A DNA stretch of 64,000 bases. Origin: Ahaetulla prasina (Eukaryota > Chordata > Lepidosauria > Squamata > Colubridae). The notes beneath the pieces were generated by a model. That model was not told the origin of the DNA, made no database searches, and saw nothing but the letters and a program-made list of their open reading frames with translations. The stretch spans positions 1,956,435 through 2,020,434 of the forward strand of contig NC_080541.1 of the NCBI RefSeq assembly GCF_028640845.1. Direction: 5' to 3'. Numbering within the stretch: the first letter of the stretch is position 1; the number at the start of each line of letters is the position of its first letter. Shown in pieces: positions 10,621 through 21,039 of the stretch. The position numbers and the translations under genes were made by a program.

Positions 10621-11861
10621 CTCTTTTACATAGTATGTAGATATTGTTTGTGTCTATTTATCTGTTGATGGTTAATTTCTCAGAGGGTTAGGCTTCTGGA
10701 AATTCTTTAGCATTTTTGGACTTGGCTTATGGTCACAGTTTCCCAGTTAAAACTATGATTATGTCTGTCCATAGGTTGTGAAATTAAAGACTTTTCATCA
10801 TGTCTTCTGACTGCTAGTTGGTGCTCATTTCATCAAGGTAGAAATAAAAGGGAACAGCAGAAGAATTGAGTAGAGGCCTTTCTTGTCCTTCCTAATTCAG
10901 ACTAGCAGTTTAAGCAGTGATAATGCTTTATGAAATAATTATATTCATTTTATGAGAATAAGATTGCATTTTGGCTTGTTGAAAATCTTTAGTCAAATTT
11001 AATAAGTTTTATATGTTCAACCTGTGCATTCCAAAGTAAACTCCTTTGGTTAAATAGAACTTTCTCTGAGGTAAGAGTAAGGGGTGACTCCTGTTTGCCC
11101 TTCCTGCCTCTCCCAGAAGGACCATCCTCTCAATTCAGTGGGAATAATGGGAGTCACTTAATAACCCAATCCAATTTCCCATCCCCCACCCAGACTGTTC
11201 TTTATCATTATGGGGGATAGGTAGGTAGATTTATATTCTGCCTATTCTCAAGCAAACTGCAAAATGCTGTGTGAGATCACAGGTCCCTTTGACTGAAATT
11301 GTCTCTCCCTCCCCTTTGGACAAGACCAGGGTCTTTTTAGGCCCCTGAGCGAAAAATACTTGTTGCTTCATGAGGTATCCAGCCATGGGCTGAAAAATTT
11401 ATGGAGCCCAGTCAAATTTGTTTGAGATAAAGTTGCACCTCTTTAAGGCTAAAATTCTTTGGGAGTTTTATGCACAAGCTACATGTCATTAAAATAAAGA
11501 ATAAAAACCTTTTGCCGATCAAGATACTCTCTTACACAACTACAAAGACCTTAAATGTTCCAACATTAGTCATTCCAATAGTAGCAATTCAGAGGCAGCT
11601 TAATGCTGCAGCAACACTTTCTGAAGATCAAAATGGCCTTAGAGGAGCTCTTAAGAAGGCTAGCCATCATCTACCACTTCAAAGGAATAAAGCATAATTG
11701 GAACTGTGTTACAATGGTATACAGATTGTTCTCTTGAAACCACTCACTGTATTGGCAGCTGAAGAAATGCTTCCCTCCTGAACCATTTAAAATAGTTCCT
11801 GATATTCCTTTTTCCCCCCCTTATAGCTATACTTCTGGACACGCAAGTATCTACAAAATAC
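10621..11861. other. No feature recognised
   Basis: LRRC14 intron without recognisable gene or repeat ends. A short ORF at 11470-11697 has no recognisable content. Confidence 0.45.
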
Positions 11862-12246
11862 AGGTAGTCCTTGACTTACACCCATTCATTTAGTGACCGT
11901 TCCAAGATACAATGGCACTGAAAAAAGTGACTTATGATCATTTTTCACACTTATGACCATTGCGGCATCCCCATGGTCACGTGATCAAAATCTGGACGCT
12001 TGGCAACTGACTCGTACTTATGACGGTTGTCGTGCCCCAGGGTCACATGATCACCTTTTGCGACCATTTGACAAGCAAAATCAAGGGGGAAGCCAGATTT
12101 TGTTACTAGAGTAACAACGGCAGTGATTCACTTAACAACTATGGCAAGAAAGGCCATAAAATGGGACAAACCCATTTAACAACTGTCTGTCTTAGCCACA
12201 GAAATTTTGGAGCCAATTCTAATTGTGAGCAGAGGATTACCTGTAT
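11862..12246 (-). mobile_element. Tigger-like MITE, nearly full length, flanked by TA
   Basis: TA|CAGGTAGTCCTTGACTTAC...GATTACCTG|TA. It gives a good view of the internal blocks: GTCACGTGATCAAAAT, CACTTAACAACT, GCAAGAAAGGCCATAAAATGG. Confidence 0.85.
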
Positions 12247-12349
12247 GCCTATGGAGATTCCCGAGACATACCTGCTGTCTTACCTGTATGCCTCCTCCAT
12301 CAAAAACTCCATTGATTCGTTAATTATGCTCTTTGTTTTTCTGCCTCAG

Positions 12350-12638
12350 TTTTAGCCATGGAGGAATCCGAAGAGAAGCATTTTGAAGAGGATACAGTAT
12401 AGAAAAGCTACTGTTCCTGAGAAAGCCGACTCATTTTGGATAACTCTGCTGACCAAGTCAGAAGCAGCAGCATCAGAAATCCTTAAGAGTTGGAAGTGCT
12501 GAATCTACTCTTTGGATACCGTGGGAGTCCTTGAGGTCACCTCTCCCCAAAGAGAGATTAGCGTGTCATCAGAGCAGCTGTCTGTGGAGAAAAAAAATCC
12601 TCCTCTCATCCCAGGACGTCGGGAAACTTCCAGGTCCT
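12350..12638 (+). other. LRRC14: Candidate internal 5' UTR exon of LRRC14 with a short uORF
   Basis: A pyrimidine-rich tract ending TGCCTCAG at 12349 and a consensus donor GTAAGT at 12639 bracket 289 nt of sequence that does not look repetitive. Inside it an ATG at 12358 opens a 14-codon frame (MEESEEKHFEEDTV) that stops at 12402. The position, 1.2 kb before the coding exon, and the strand fit a non-coding LRRC14 exon. There is no transcript evidence. Confidence 0.35.
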
Positions 12639-13315
12639 GTAAGTCTGTAAAAGGGGATCATCTATCATAGAGTTTCATCTCTTGGAGGACCCAAAAGGCA
12701 TGCAATCCAAATTTAACTAGGCAGGGATTTCATGTGCTTTTCTTCTGTTGCGGTCAGTGAAATGCGATTGAAATGTGGGATTGAAGCCCTTTCTTAACTT
12801 CCAACAAGAGTGAGGCTGGTGGCCCTTTCAGGATTGATTATTTATGTGCCATCAAGTCGTTGTCAACTTTCAATGTGCCCATAGTTGTTCTCCGTGACGA
12901 TCTGTCCCTAACTGTAGGAGAAGGCGTGGCAGAACCTGGAGGCGGCGTGTAAAGAGGGATCAGCCTAGAATCCCTACGTAGCCCCAAGCGGACTCAATCC
13001 AACCTTTTTTGACGGCCGTTGACCGTTATCTCACTTCAGCAGGTACTCGCCATTAGTTGACAATATTCCTGTGCTGTTTAGCAGTCAATTTAATTGGACC
13101 CTCACCGTGGGCTTCTTGGCCTTTCGTGCCTGACGTTAATCTGCACCTTCAGCATAGACTTTAACAGACTGCAGAACATTGACTTGGATCCATGCATTTG
13201 ATGAAGTAAACAGTAGTCCTAAAAATTGATGCAATAATCCATTTACTAGTTTTTAAGGTACTTTAAGTTGTTGGGGGGTTTTTTTGGGGACTGGAATTGA
13301 CAAATAATAGTCGTT
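12639..13315. other. No feature recognised
   Basis: LRRC14 intron between the candidate UTR exon and a CR1 copy. 12830-12990 has a block (GTGCCATCAAGTCGTTGTCAAC) that looks repetitive, but I cannot assign it. Confidence 0.4.
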
Positions 13316-13317
13316 AA

Positions 13318-13625
13318 CATAGAATAACAGGGCTGGAAAGGACTTTGGAGGTCTTCTAGTCCAGCCTCCTGCTCAAGCAGGAGACCCTCTCCTATTCCAG
13401 ACAAATGGCTGTCCAATCTCTTTTTAAAAGCCTCCAGTGATGGGACACCCACAACTTCTGAAGTCAAAACTGCTCCACTGGTGAATTGTTCTCACTGTTA
13501 GAAAGTTTCTCCTTTGTTCTAGTTTGGTTCTCTCCTTGATTAGTCTTCCCCCCCACCCCCCCACCCACCCCCTTATTTCTTGTCCTGCCCTCTGGTACTT
13601 TGGAAAATAGGTTGACACCCACCCA
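13318..13625 (-). mobile_element. CR1 LINE 3' end
   Basis: GGAGGTCTTCTAGTCCAGCCTCCTGC, then the reverse complement of the CR1 ORF2 C-terminus (NFLTVRT frame). A C-rich run at 13549-13571 interrupts it. Confidence 0.85.
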
Positions 13626-13809
13626 CCCCTTCTTTATGAATTCTTTGCAGGAATGTTGTGTTTTTTGTTTATAAAGTGCATTATGCATGTCAATTTCTCA
13701 TTAAATATTTCTTGAAACTGAACTCACTAGGAAGGTTTGAACACTTAGGTGGAAGCTTTTTGAGGTAGACTGGAGAGAAAGTATCTAATAATAATTTTTT
13801 TTTCCATAG

Positions 13810-14170
13810 TAACCTTCTGGCTGCGCCCCCCCCATCCACTTGCTGCCATGTATTCCCTGGTCTTCCTCTGTGCCCAGAAGGTTGTGTCTCACTACACAAC
13901 CTTGCAAGATGCCCTGGGTTTCCTCCCGAAGGAGCTGTATCCCGTCCTGTTCAAGGCCGCCTTCATGGATAAGAGAACTCCGGCGCTCCAGCAATTGGTG
14001 CAGACCTGGCCATTCCCCGTCCTCAGTTTCCAGAAACTCTTGCGCAAATGTCAGCATTGTGAACGGGCCCTGATCCGGGAGAAACCGAACAAGTTGTGTG
14101 TTCAGGCCATTATTTTGGGGGTGGTGACATATCTCATGAAGATGCTGGAGGATCGAACTTGTAGTAAGAG
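13810..14170 (+). other. LRRC14: LRRC14 exon with start codon
   Basis: The exon follows a long T-run ending in CATAG at 13809 and ends before GTATGT at 14171. The first 38 nt are 5' UTR and include a C-run; the ATG at 13848 opens 107 codons plus 2 nt. It encodes the N-terminal helical part of the protein, with [16 protein letters not shown] and WPFPVLSF as landmarks. Confidence 0.9.
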
Positions 14171-17100
14171 GTATGTGTACCCCTTCCTTCTATTCTATTG
14201 TCAGCGGCGCTTCACTTAGGAAGATACAGAATGTGCGTCTCCACCGAGGCCAGAAAAATACAGGTAGTCCTTGATTTACAACAGCTCAGTTAGTGGCCAT
14301 TCGAAATTACAACGGCACAGGAAAAACTGACTTACGACCTTTTGTCCACACTTACGACCGTGGCAACCACCCGACGCTCAATTCAGACATTTGGCAACTG
14401 ACTCGTGACAGTTGCAACGTCTGACAAGCCAGATTCACTTAACAACCGTGTTACTAACTTAACAACTGCTGTGATTCACTTAACAACTGTGGCAAGAAAG
14501 GTTGTAAAATGGGGCAAAACTCACTTAACAACTGTCTCGCTTAGCAACAGAAATGTTGGACTCGATTGTGGTCCTAAGTCAAGGACTACCCATATTAAAA
14601 CCAGGATTCCCTAAAATTTCTAATTTGTGGTGCATCTCACCTGGCTTTTTCATTTTACGTTGTAATTCTATCCCACACTTCTCTCCAGCCTTTTTAAGGC
14701 CGTGACCCTCTATCTCTCAGGAAGATCATTTTTCATTACTTGTGATTCCTACACATGGTGTTAGAATCTTTGCATGTGAAGATAAAGGTTGGATTCATTT
14801 TATTTGCCCAATTGGATCCTTTGCCTAAGATGCTGAGAATACCAAGCTGTACATAATACGGCAATCCAGTGGCAAAGCTATTTTCTTCCAGGGATGCTGG
14901 AAAAAGTTTAGCAAAGATCACAGTGAACGCAAAGGAATCCTATGTTGTTTCTAGTCCTATCAGAACACTATTATTTAGGCTTGTGCAAAGGGTGACCTCT
15001 AGGAAGGCCGGCCAGCCGACTCCATGGTCAGCTGGAGGAATGCTGATAGACATTCTTCCTGCTGCTGCTGCTGCTGCTTTTACTGTTTTGCTGGTTTCAG
15101 GTGTGGCTTGGTATAAAGAGTCCAGGTATTTACCTCAATAAGCTTTACACGTTTATTCAGCTGAATAAAGACAAGCCTCCCTTAGCAAAGGAGAACCCTG
15201 AACACACTTTGACACTTCTGTTTATACGTTTGCTACCTTGCCCACTTCTCCCCCCAGAAGCACTGGCATACCCCACCCAGGCAAACTGGCACACTCTAGA
15301 GCAGGGATCTCCAACCTGGGCAATTTTAAGACTTGTGGACTCCAACTTCCAGAATTCCTCAGCCAGCATGGCTGGCTGAGGAATTCTGGGAGTTGGAGTC
15401 CACAAGTCTTAAAAAGTTGCCAAGGTTGGAGATTCCTGCTCAAGATAGGATAAAGAAGTCACAGAAATAGCCACCCACCACCCTCGGAGGTCCTCCAAGG
15501 ACACTGGGTGTCATCTCAGGGACTGAGGCACCTTCCATGACCTCGAAGGCCTGCAGAGGCAACAGTGACTTCGGCACCTATGCTCCTCCCTCAAGACTTT
15601 CAATAGAACACCTTAGACTCCTGGTCAACCTAACGGCTTTCCTTTTTTGCTCCTCTGGCCAGCAAGGGGCAGCGCTTGAAGATCCTCGACATGACAGGCC
15701 TCCAGGACGAAGGGCACGGCCCAGAGAGCATGAGCCTGTGGTCCAGGACAGTCACACTAGCCAAGGCTAGCCTGGACATCTCCAAGCAACAGAGCAAGTG
15801 CCTGAAGCGTTCCTCCAAGCGGAGGAAGGGCCCCTACAGTAGCTCCGTGGCCCTGCCGGCACCGCAGCCCGTGTCTGTGGATGTCTGGGTGGACCTTTTT
15901 GTCAACAGCACCTCCTATGTGGTGCTGAAGGACGCCCTGCAGATCAACAGCGGCAATGCCCTGCGCCTGCGCTGCCGGGATTTCCGGGCGGAGGAGCTCT
16001 CTATCGCCAGCACCGTGGGGCTGCTGGAGTTCCTAGACCCTGCTGGGGTCCGGCAGGTGGACCTGCGGTTCAACAACCTCGGGCTCTCCGGCCTCAGGGT
16101 GGTCCTGCCACACCTGACGAAGTTCACCAACCTGGCCAGCCTGAAGCTGCCCTATAGCAACATCGATGTCCGGCGCCTAACAGTGGGCATGGAAGGGAGC
16201 CTGCAGTACTTCGCCACCCAGCTCAGCCGCCTGACCTGCCTCAAAGAGCTGAACCTGGGCTCCTCCAGGCTTTCGGGGAAGCTGCGGCAACTCCTGGGGT
16301 AAGAGAGCAACTTAGATCAGCTGTCCCCAACCTCTAAGGGCTCTGCAGCCCGATTTGGCGGGGGGCCAGAAAAGAGAAACCAGGCCACATAAATGACAGC
16401 CCAGCACGCACACACAACGCCACTCGCACGAGTGGAGCTGCACATGTAACAGCCCACCTCTCATGCGGCCCGGTTCCAAATAGATCACGGCCCAATAATG
16501 GACTGCAGCCCAGGGGTTGGGGACCCCTGACCTAGATCTAGGGAGGAATTTCCTGACAGGAGAATTGAACCAGTGGGATAGCTTGCCACCAGAAGTTATG
16601 GGTGCTCCATCACGGGAGGCTTTTAAGAAGAGACTGGACAGCCATTTGTCTGAAATGCTGTAGGCTTCCCTGCCTGAGCAGAGGGTTGGACTAGAAGACC
16701 TCCAAGGTCCCTTCCAACTCTTGTTATTCTCTTATTCTGCATAGATCCTGGAAGGGCGGGGTGTGCATGGGGCAGAGAACAAAAGTGCAGATTTCCTTAT
16801 TCTAGCCAAGGGGCCACACTCCCGTTCAGAAGTCCAAATTGCTGCCTATTTTTTTTCCTGATAATTTTATTAATTTGTCAAAATAAATACAAAAAGGAAA
16901 ATAAGGAAGGAGGGAAAAAAGCCTGGCTAAAAGGGAAAAGAAAAAGGGCTGGAGTTTGCGTGATGCCAGGTGTTTATGAGCTTCCAATGTAGTTTTGTCT
17001 TGCTTTTTGTTTGTTTAATTCTCTCCTCTACCACCTTTCACTTCTTAAAAGACCCGTTAAATTGGCAAAGCACCATCTCAGGCCTCGGCATAGATTCAGC

Positions 17101-18178
17101 CCTTGAGAATGTTCAGTGAAGACCCAGGACGTGTTTTGAATTCTGATTTTCAAGATGGCCAAAAACGGGTTGCGGGTGGTGGTGGAAGCGATTCATGGTT
17201 TAATTCATTACTTATAACCTCTTAAGCACATATCCCTGATTAAGTGAAATAAATCAAATTTTATTTTGGATCCATTTTTATTTATTTTCATTTTATTAGT
17301 TAGGGTCGAGCATTTATCTTTTCTTATTATTTAGTTCATGTTGCGTGTAAGTTTTGTTAAATTTTATCCTTTTGATATTGTGGTGAACTCTGGTAAGATG
17401 GGTGACCAATACCTTTAATAATAGATAAATAACAAATAATTAACACCTGCAACTTTTTGCAGTGTATCCCTGGTGCTCGAAGGGCAGGCCAAGGGTGCTT
17501 CTCCTCCAGAAACTACCACACAACTCTTGTGTCCCGGCACAAGGACCGGGGAGAGGGAGGGGGCCTTGCCAGTCCTTAAGCGGCCTTCTCTTTTGCCGTA
17601 TCTGCAGGGACCTGCGAAGCCCTTTGGAGAGCCTGGAGCTGGCCTTTTGCTACCTGCTGCCCAACGACTTCGCCTACCTCTCCCAAAGCCTTCACACCTC
17701 GGCCCTGAAGAAGCTCGACCTGAGCGGCAACAACCTGTCCGACAACCTCCTCCAGCCTCTGCAGGGCCTGCTGACCGAGGCCGCCTCCACTTTGCTCCAC
17801 CTGGACATCATGGAATGCCGGCTGATGGACAGCCACCTGAACCTGCTCCTGCCCGCCCTCTGCCGCTGCACCAGCCTCCGCTACCTGGGCGTCTTCGGCA
17901 ACCCCATCTCGGCCAAGGGGGTGAAGAACCTGCTCCACAAGACGGTGGGCCTCTTGGACTTGCGGCTGGTCATCTACCCCTACCCCGTGGACTGCTACGG
18001 AGACGACCTGCCCTGGCCCCCCACCTCTTCCAACCTGCTCAACGGATCCGTGGACGAGGAGAAGTTCTCCCGGGTCAGCAACGAACTCCAGCAGATGCTG
18101 CTGAGCGCCAACCGGGGAGACGCCATCTGGACCACGAACCTCTGTCGCCACAACAGCCTCGACTATTTCAGTTTATAG
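13848..18178 (+). CDS. LRRC14: LRRC14, leucine-rich repeat-containing protein 14 (three coding exons)
   Basis: The spliced CDS joins 13848-14170, 15663-16298 and 17608-18178 (1530 nt, 509 aa plus stop; the human protein is about 493 aa). All introns are GT-AG and both junctions are phase 2, so the frame stays open. I recognise LRRC14 from the N-terminal block ([12 protein letters not shown]), the LDMTG motif opening exon 2, [31 protein letters not shown] and the C-terminus DYFSL. It belongs to the PRAME-type leucine-rich repeat family. Mammalian LRRC14 is reported to bind the HLH region of IKK-beta and dampen NF-kappa-B signalling, and related proteins act as cullin-2 substrate receptors. Exons 2-3 carry the repeats. 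A basic stretch at about residues 153-163 ([11 protein letters not shown]) looks longer than in mammals. The start at 13848 fits the mammalian N-terminus and lies 38 nt inside its exon. Codon use is GC-rich against AT-rich surroundings. Identification is secure; splice sites were read by eye. Confidence 0.95.
14262..14594 (-). mobile_element. Tigger-like MITE in LRRC14 intron
   Basis: TA|CAGGTAGTCCTTGATTTAC...GGACTACCCA|TA, just after the first LRRC14 coding exon. Confidence 0.8.
15302..15438. mobile_element. Palindromic hAT-like MITE
   Basis: Arms of about 60 bp in perfect register around TCAGCCAGCATGGCTGGCTGA. Flanking octamers CTCTAGAG and CTCAAGAT are a decayed target duplication. Confidence 0.85.
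15663..16298 (+). other. LRRC14: LRRC14 coding exon 2
   Basis: The acceptor is CTGGCCAG ending at 15662 and the donor is GTAAGA at 16299. The first base completes a serine codon carried over from the previous exon. The exon encodes LDMTG, a basic linker, a [17 protein letters not shown] block and the first leucine-rich repeats. It ends after two bases of a glycine codon. Confidence 0.93.
16318..16535. mobile_element. hAT-like MITE in LRRC14 intron
   Basis: CTGTCCCCAACC...GGTTGGGGACCCCTG inverted ends, with a GC-rich interior (CACGCACACACAACGCC). Confidence 0.65.
16550..16740 (+). mobile_element. CR1 LINE 3' end
   Basis: GAGACTGGACAGCCATTTGTC then GGTTGGACTAGAAGACCTCC and a TTATTCT tail. It shows the MITE target site in unoccupied form. 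Confidence 0.85.
16741..17607. other. LRRC14: LRRC14 intron 2, nothing recognised
   Basis: AT-rich intron with a purine-rich patch (16890-16960). No element ends are clear. Confidence 0.5.
17608..18178 (+). other. LRRC14: LRRC14 coding exon 3 (terminal)
   Basis: The acceptor is TATCTGCAG ending at 17607. The exon completes the glycine codon, then reads [13 protein letters not shown], several leucine-rich repeats ([23 protein letters not shown]) and the family C-terminus ending in FSL before TAG at 18176-18178. High GC at third positions leaves long open frames in other registers; those are shadows. Confidence 0.95.
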
Positions 18179-18217
18179 CCCCGTTGGGCACCGGTACTCT
18201 TCTACTCCTAAATCTGG

Positions 18218-18223
18218 AATAAA
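18218..18223 (+). terminator. LRRC14: LRRC14 polyadenylation signal
   Basis: AATAAA lies 40 nt after the LRRC14 stop codon, followed by a CT-rich stretch and TTGTCAGTG, a plausible cleavage and downstream region. This implies a very short 3' UTR. A second AATAAA near 18825 could serve a longer form. Confidence 0.75.
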
Positions 18224-18987
18224 GCCCCTCCTCTTCCTCTCTTGTCAGTGATCTGAGCCCGCCTGGCAGTCCCAGCAGGTGTAAGCCGGAAGCCATGCCC
18301 GGGGTAACCCTGCAGCAGCTGACTAAGAGCCTGCAGGGAGGTTTTCCTGAAACCTGGAAACACGCTCTGCCAGCTGTGCTGGGCCCTCAAGGAGCCAGTG
18401 AACAGGAGCTGCCTCGCAGGGATGGGGAAGGGGGCACACAGCTGGGGCAGATTGTTGGCATTTGCTCTTTTCATCCCTGCTGAAGAGGGATGCCAGCCCA
18501 GAATGTCTGTCCCAACCTTGGTTGTTTTTTCCCCCCCTTCAATTGCAGACCATTTCCAGTGCATGTAGCAATGGGAGGGGGGTCATTTTCCTGGTTGTTT
18601 GACTATTATTTTTTTTACTTCTATACATCAGAATGTAGCATTGTGTTGTTGTGGGGTCTGAGATAAAGAGGGTGCAGGTGGGCGCTTTTCACCTGTGTCA
18701 TTTGCCCTCTCGCATTGTCGGATAAGGTGGGAGCAGGCAGGTTGTGGATCTGGAGTTTAGAGGGAAACCTCGTTTTACAGTGGGCAGCGGGAGGGGGAAG
18801 ATGACACAACAGCTTTTATCTTGAAATAAAAGACGATGCCTTTCAAAGCAAACTACTAGTACCTGTCATTTACTTGTGGGAAGGGCTGGATTCTGACTGC
18901 GACGCGAGCTGTTTCCAGAGCATCTTGAATTAAGTTCAGGTCAAAGTTGAATTAGAGAGGAGTATAGACAAAATTTAAAATTGAGAG
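18224..18987. other. Downstream of LRRC14, nothing recognised
   Basis: GC-moderate unique-looking sequence without coding potential. A second AATAAA lies near 18825. Confidence 0.5.
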
Positions 18988-19195
18988 CAGTGTGGTACAG
19001 TAGTGTGAGCTAACACTGTTCACTCCAGGGTGGTCAATCCTGAGCGGCTCACGGTTGAGTTAGCCTTCCGTCTTTCCAAGGTTGGTAAAATGAAGACCCA
19101 GATTGTTGGGGGGCAAGATGCTGATCTGTAAACTGCTTAGAGGGGGCTATAAAGCACTGTGAAGCGGGATATAAATCTCAGTACTATTGCTATAT
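18988..19195 (+). mobile_element. SINE with a different tail (family B)
   Basis: It shares the central body with the 4423 SINE (TAGCCTTCC, AAGGTTGGTAAAATGAAGACC, CAGATTGTTGGGG) but ends in AAACTGCTTAGAGG...GCACTGTGAAGCGGGATATAA instead of the L2-like stem-loop. Confidence 0.65.
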
Positions 19196-19204
19196 TAATG
19201 GGAC

Positions 19205-19375
19205 GGTTGTCCCAAAGGTGTTTTTTCCAAAAGGCAACTGGACTTCCTTGGTTTTTTCCTTTGAAAATATTTCAGAGAGAAACAATGAGAAGTGAAATGT
19301 TTTCAAAGGAAAACGCCAAGAAAGTCAGCTGCCTTTTGGGAAAAGACTCTTTGGAACAACTGTATGGGATGGTAA
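19205..19375. mobile_element. Fragment of hammerhead-like foldback family B
   Basis: TTGTCCCAAAGGTGTTTTTTCC and AAAAGGCAACTGGACTTCC match the arm ends of the elements at 44505 and 36780. The core itself is degenerate (GAAAATATTTC). Confidence 0.45.
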
Positions 19376-19464
19376 GAAGAAGAAGAAGGAAAAAACATTG
19401 TGACTTTTCTGACTCAGTAGCTGCCCTTTTACCGTCCCAAATTCCCAGCTATCATTGCTTACAC

Positions 19465-19845
19465 CGGTGTTTCTCGGTGCCCTTCTCGGCAGCTTCAAGA
19501 TGTGTGGACTTTTAATTCCTCAATTTCCCCAGTCCAAAAAAATTGCCCAGGTTAAGAAACGCTGGCTTAAGACTATGGCTTGCTAGGTTATCAAACAGGA
19601 GACAAGTAGGCAGGTCATTCTTCTGACATGCTTCAAAGAAGCCTCTGAGCATTGGTCCCCATCTAACCCAGGAGTCCCCAACCTCCTGTCGGTGGACCAG
19701 CACTGGGCCACGGCATGCCAGGAACCAGGCCATGCATGCAAGCAAAGCCCCATCCGTGGGACGCAGGCAGCACACAAAACAGCCCCCTCCCCCCAGGCCA
19801 TGGGAAAAACTCAATCCACGGAACTGGTCCCTGATCTAACCCATA
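19465..19845. mobile_element. MITE fragments (palindromic hAT arm, then a second hAT-like MITE)
   Basis: 19490-19560 is one arm of the palindromic family. 19672-19842 runs GGAGTCCCCAACC to GGAACTGGTCCCTGA, a separate hAT-like short element. Confidence 0.5.
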
Positions 19846-19949
19846 AATGGAATGGGGAGAAGACAACTGAGTGAAAAGCCCCTGTGGGTGGTTTCCTTAC
19901 CATGGCACAACATGGCCACTCTGAAGTTTTCGGTGACAAATCGGTATAC

Positions 19950-20332
19950 AGATAGTTAGGGAATGTTCAAAGTTAAAACGGCACTGAAAAAAGTGACTTA
20001 TCACTGTTTTTCATACTTATGACCTTTGTGGCATCCCCATGGTCACGTGATCAAAATTCAGACAGTCTTAATTGACTCATATTTATGACGTTCACAATGT
20101 CCTGGGCTCAAGTGATCCCCTTGGCAAATTTCTGATGAGAAGTTCTAACCTTCAAACTTCTAAACTCCCCCTGGGGAGCCAGAATCACTTAACAACCATG
20201 TTACTAACTGAGCAACTGCAGTGACTCCCTTAACAACTGTGGCACGAAAGGTAGCAAAATGGGGCACAACTTACTTAACAACAGAAATTTTGTGCTCAAT
20301 TATGGTCGCACATCAAGGACTACCTGTAATAG
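19950..20332 (-). mobile_element. Tigger-like MITE
   Basis: Family blocks GTCACGTGATCAAAATTC and CTTAACAACTGTGGCA. It ends AAGGACTACCTG|TA. Confidence 0.75.
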
Positions 20333-20547
20333 GATTTCCCCCCCCCCCCTTTCTTAGCAGAGGAGCAGTCTCGGCACGAGGGAGCCAATCAAAACTAAGG
20401 ATGGCCATGAAGTTGAAAGTGGTATCCTCTGAATCCTTAGAGAAGGGCAGGAGAGAAATCTCAGCACACGGAGAATGTGAGGCCAAGTACTTCCCAGGGG
20501 CCCAATCCTTTGCCGCCTTCCGAGGCTGTCCTGCGACAGCCCTGTGT

Positions 20548-20612
20548 AGAACGGGAGTCTCCAGACTTGGCAGATTTAAGACTGGTGGACTTCAACTCCC
20601 AGAATACCCAGT
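20548..20612. mobile_element. Single arm of the palindromic hAT-like MITE
   Basis: GGGAGTCTCCAGACTTGGCA...GGTGGACTTCAACTCCCAG without the opposite arm. 20640-20860 carries a local degenerate repeat (GGACTNGAACTC). Confidence 0.55.
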
Positions 20613-20880
20613 TGGCTTTCACGCCTAAGGGGGGACTAGAACTCAACAGCCTCCTGGTGATTGGTCCAAACCTACCCAGGTGGCTTTCATGCCCAATGAG
20701 GGACTGGAACTCAGCCTCTCCTGGTGATTGGCACCAAGTCATCTAGTTGGTTTTTGTGCCTGAAGTGGGACTAGAACTCCCCGTCTTCTGCCGATTGGGC
20801 CAAAGCCACCCAGCCAGTTCTCATGCCAAAAGTGAGACTAGAACTCACCGTCTTCTTGTGATAAAAGTAGAGGATCTACC

Positions 20881-20903
20881 ATATATATATATATATATAT
20901 ATA
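20881..20903. repeat. (AT)n microsatellite
   Basis: Eleven AT units. Confidence 0.9.
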
Positions 20904-21039
20904 AAATGTGATAAGCCCAAACATAAGCTCATATATATAGGAATCTCTGCTATAAATCATTTCGGCTTATCACATTACATATACAGTAGATGACCTGCAA
21001 CAGCCCATAAACTGAGATTATCATGTAAAGTGATATATT

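Noticed and set aside
17473..18222. 249-aa alternative frame over LRRC14 exon 3, and long antisense frames there and over 25863-27311
   Set aside because: They are shadows of GC-rich coding sequence, with proline/arginine-rich composition and no family motifs.
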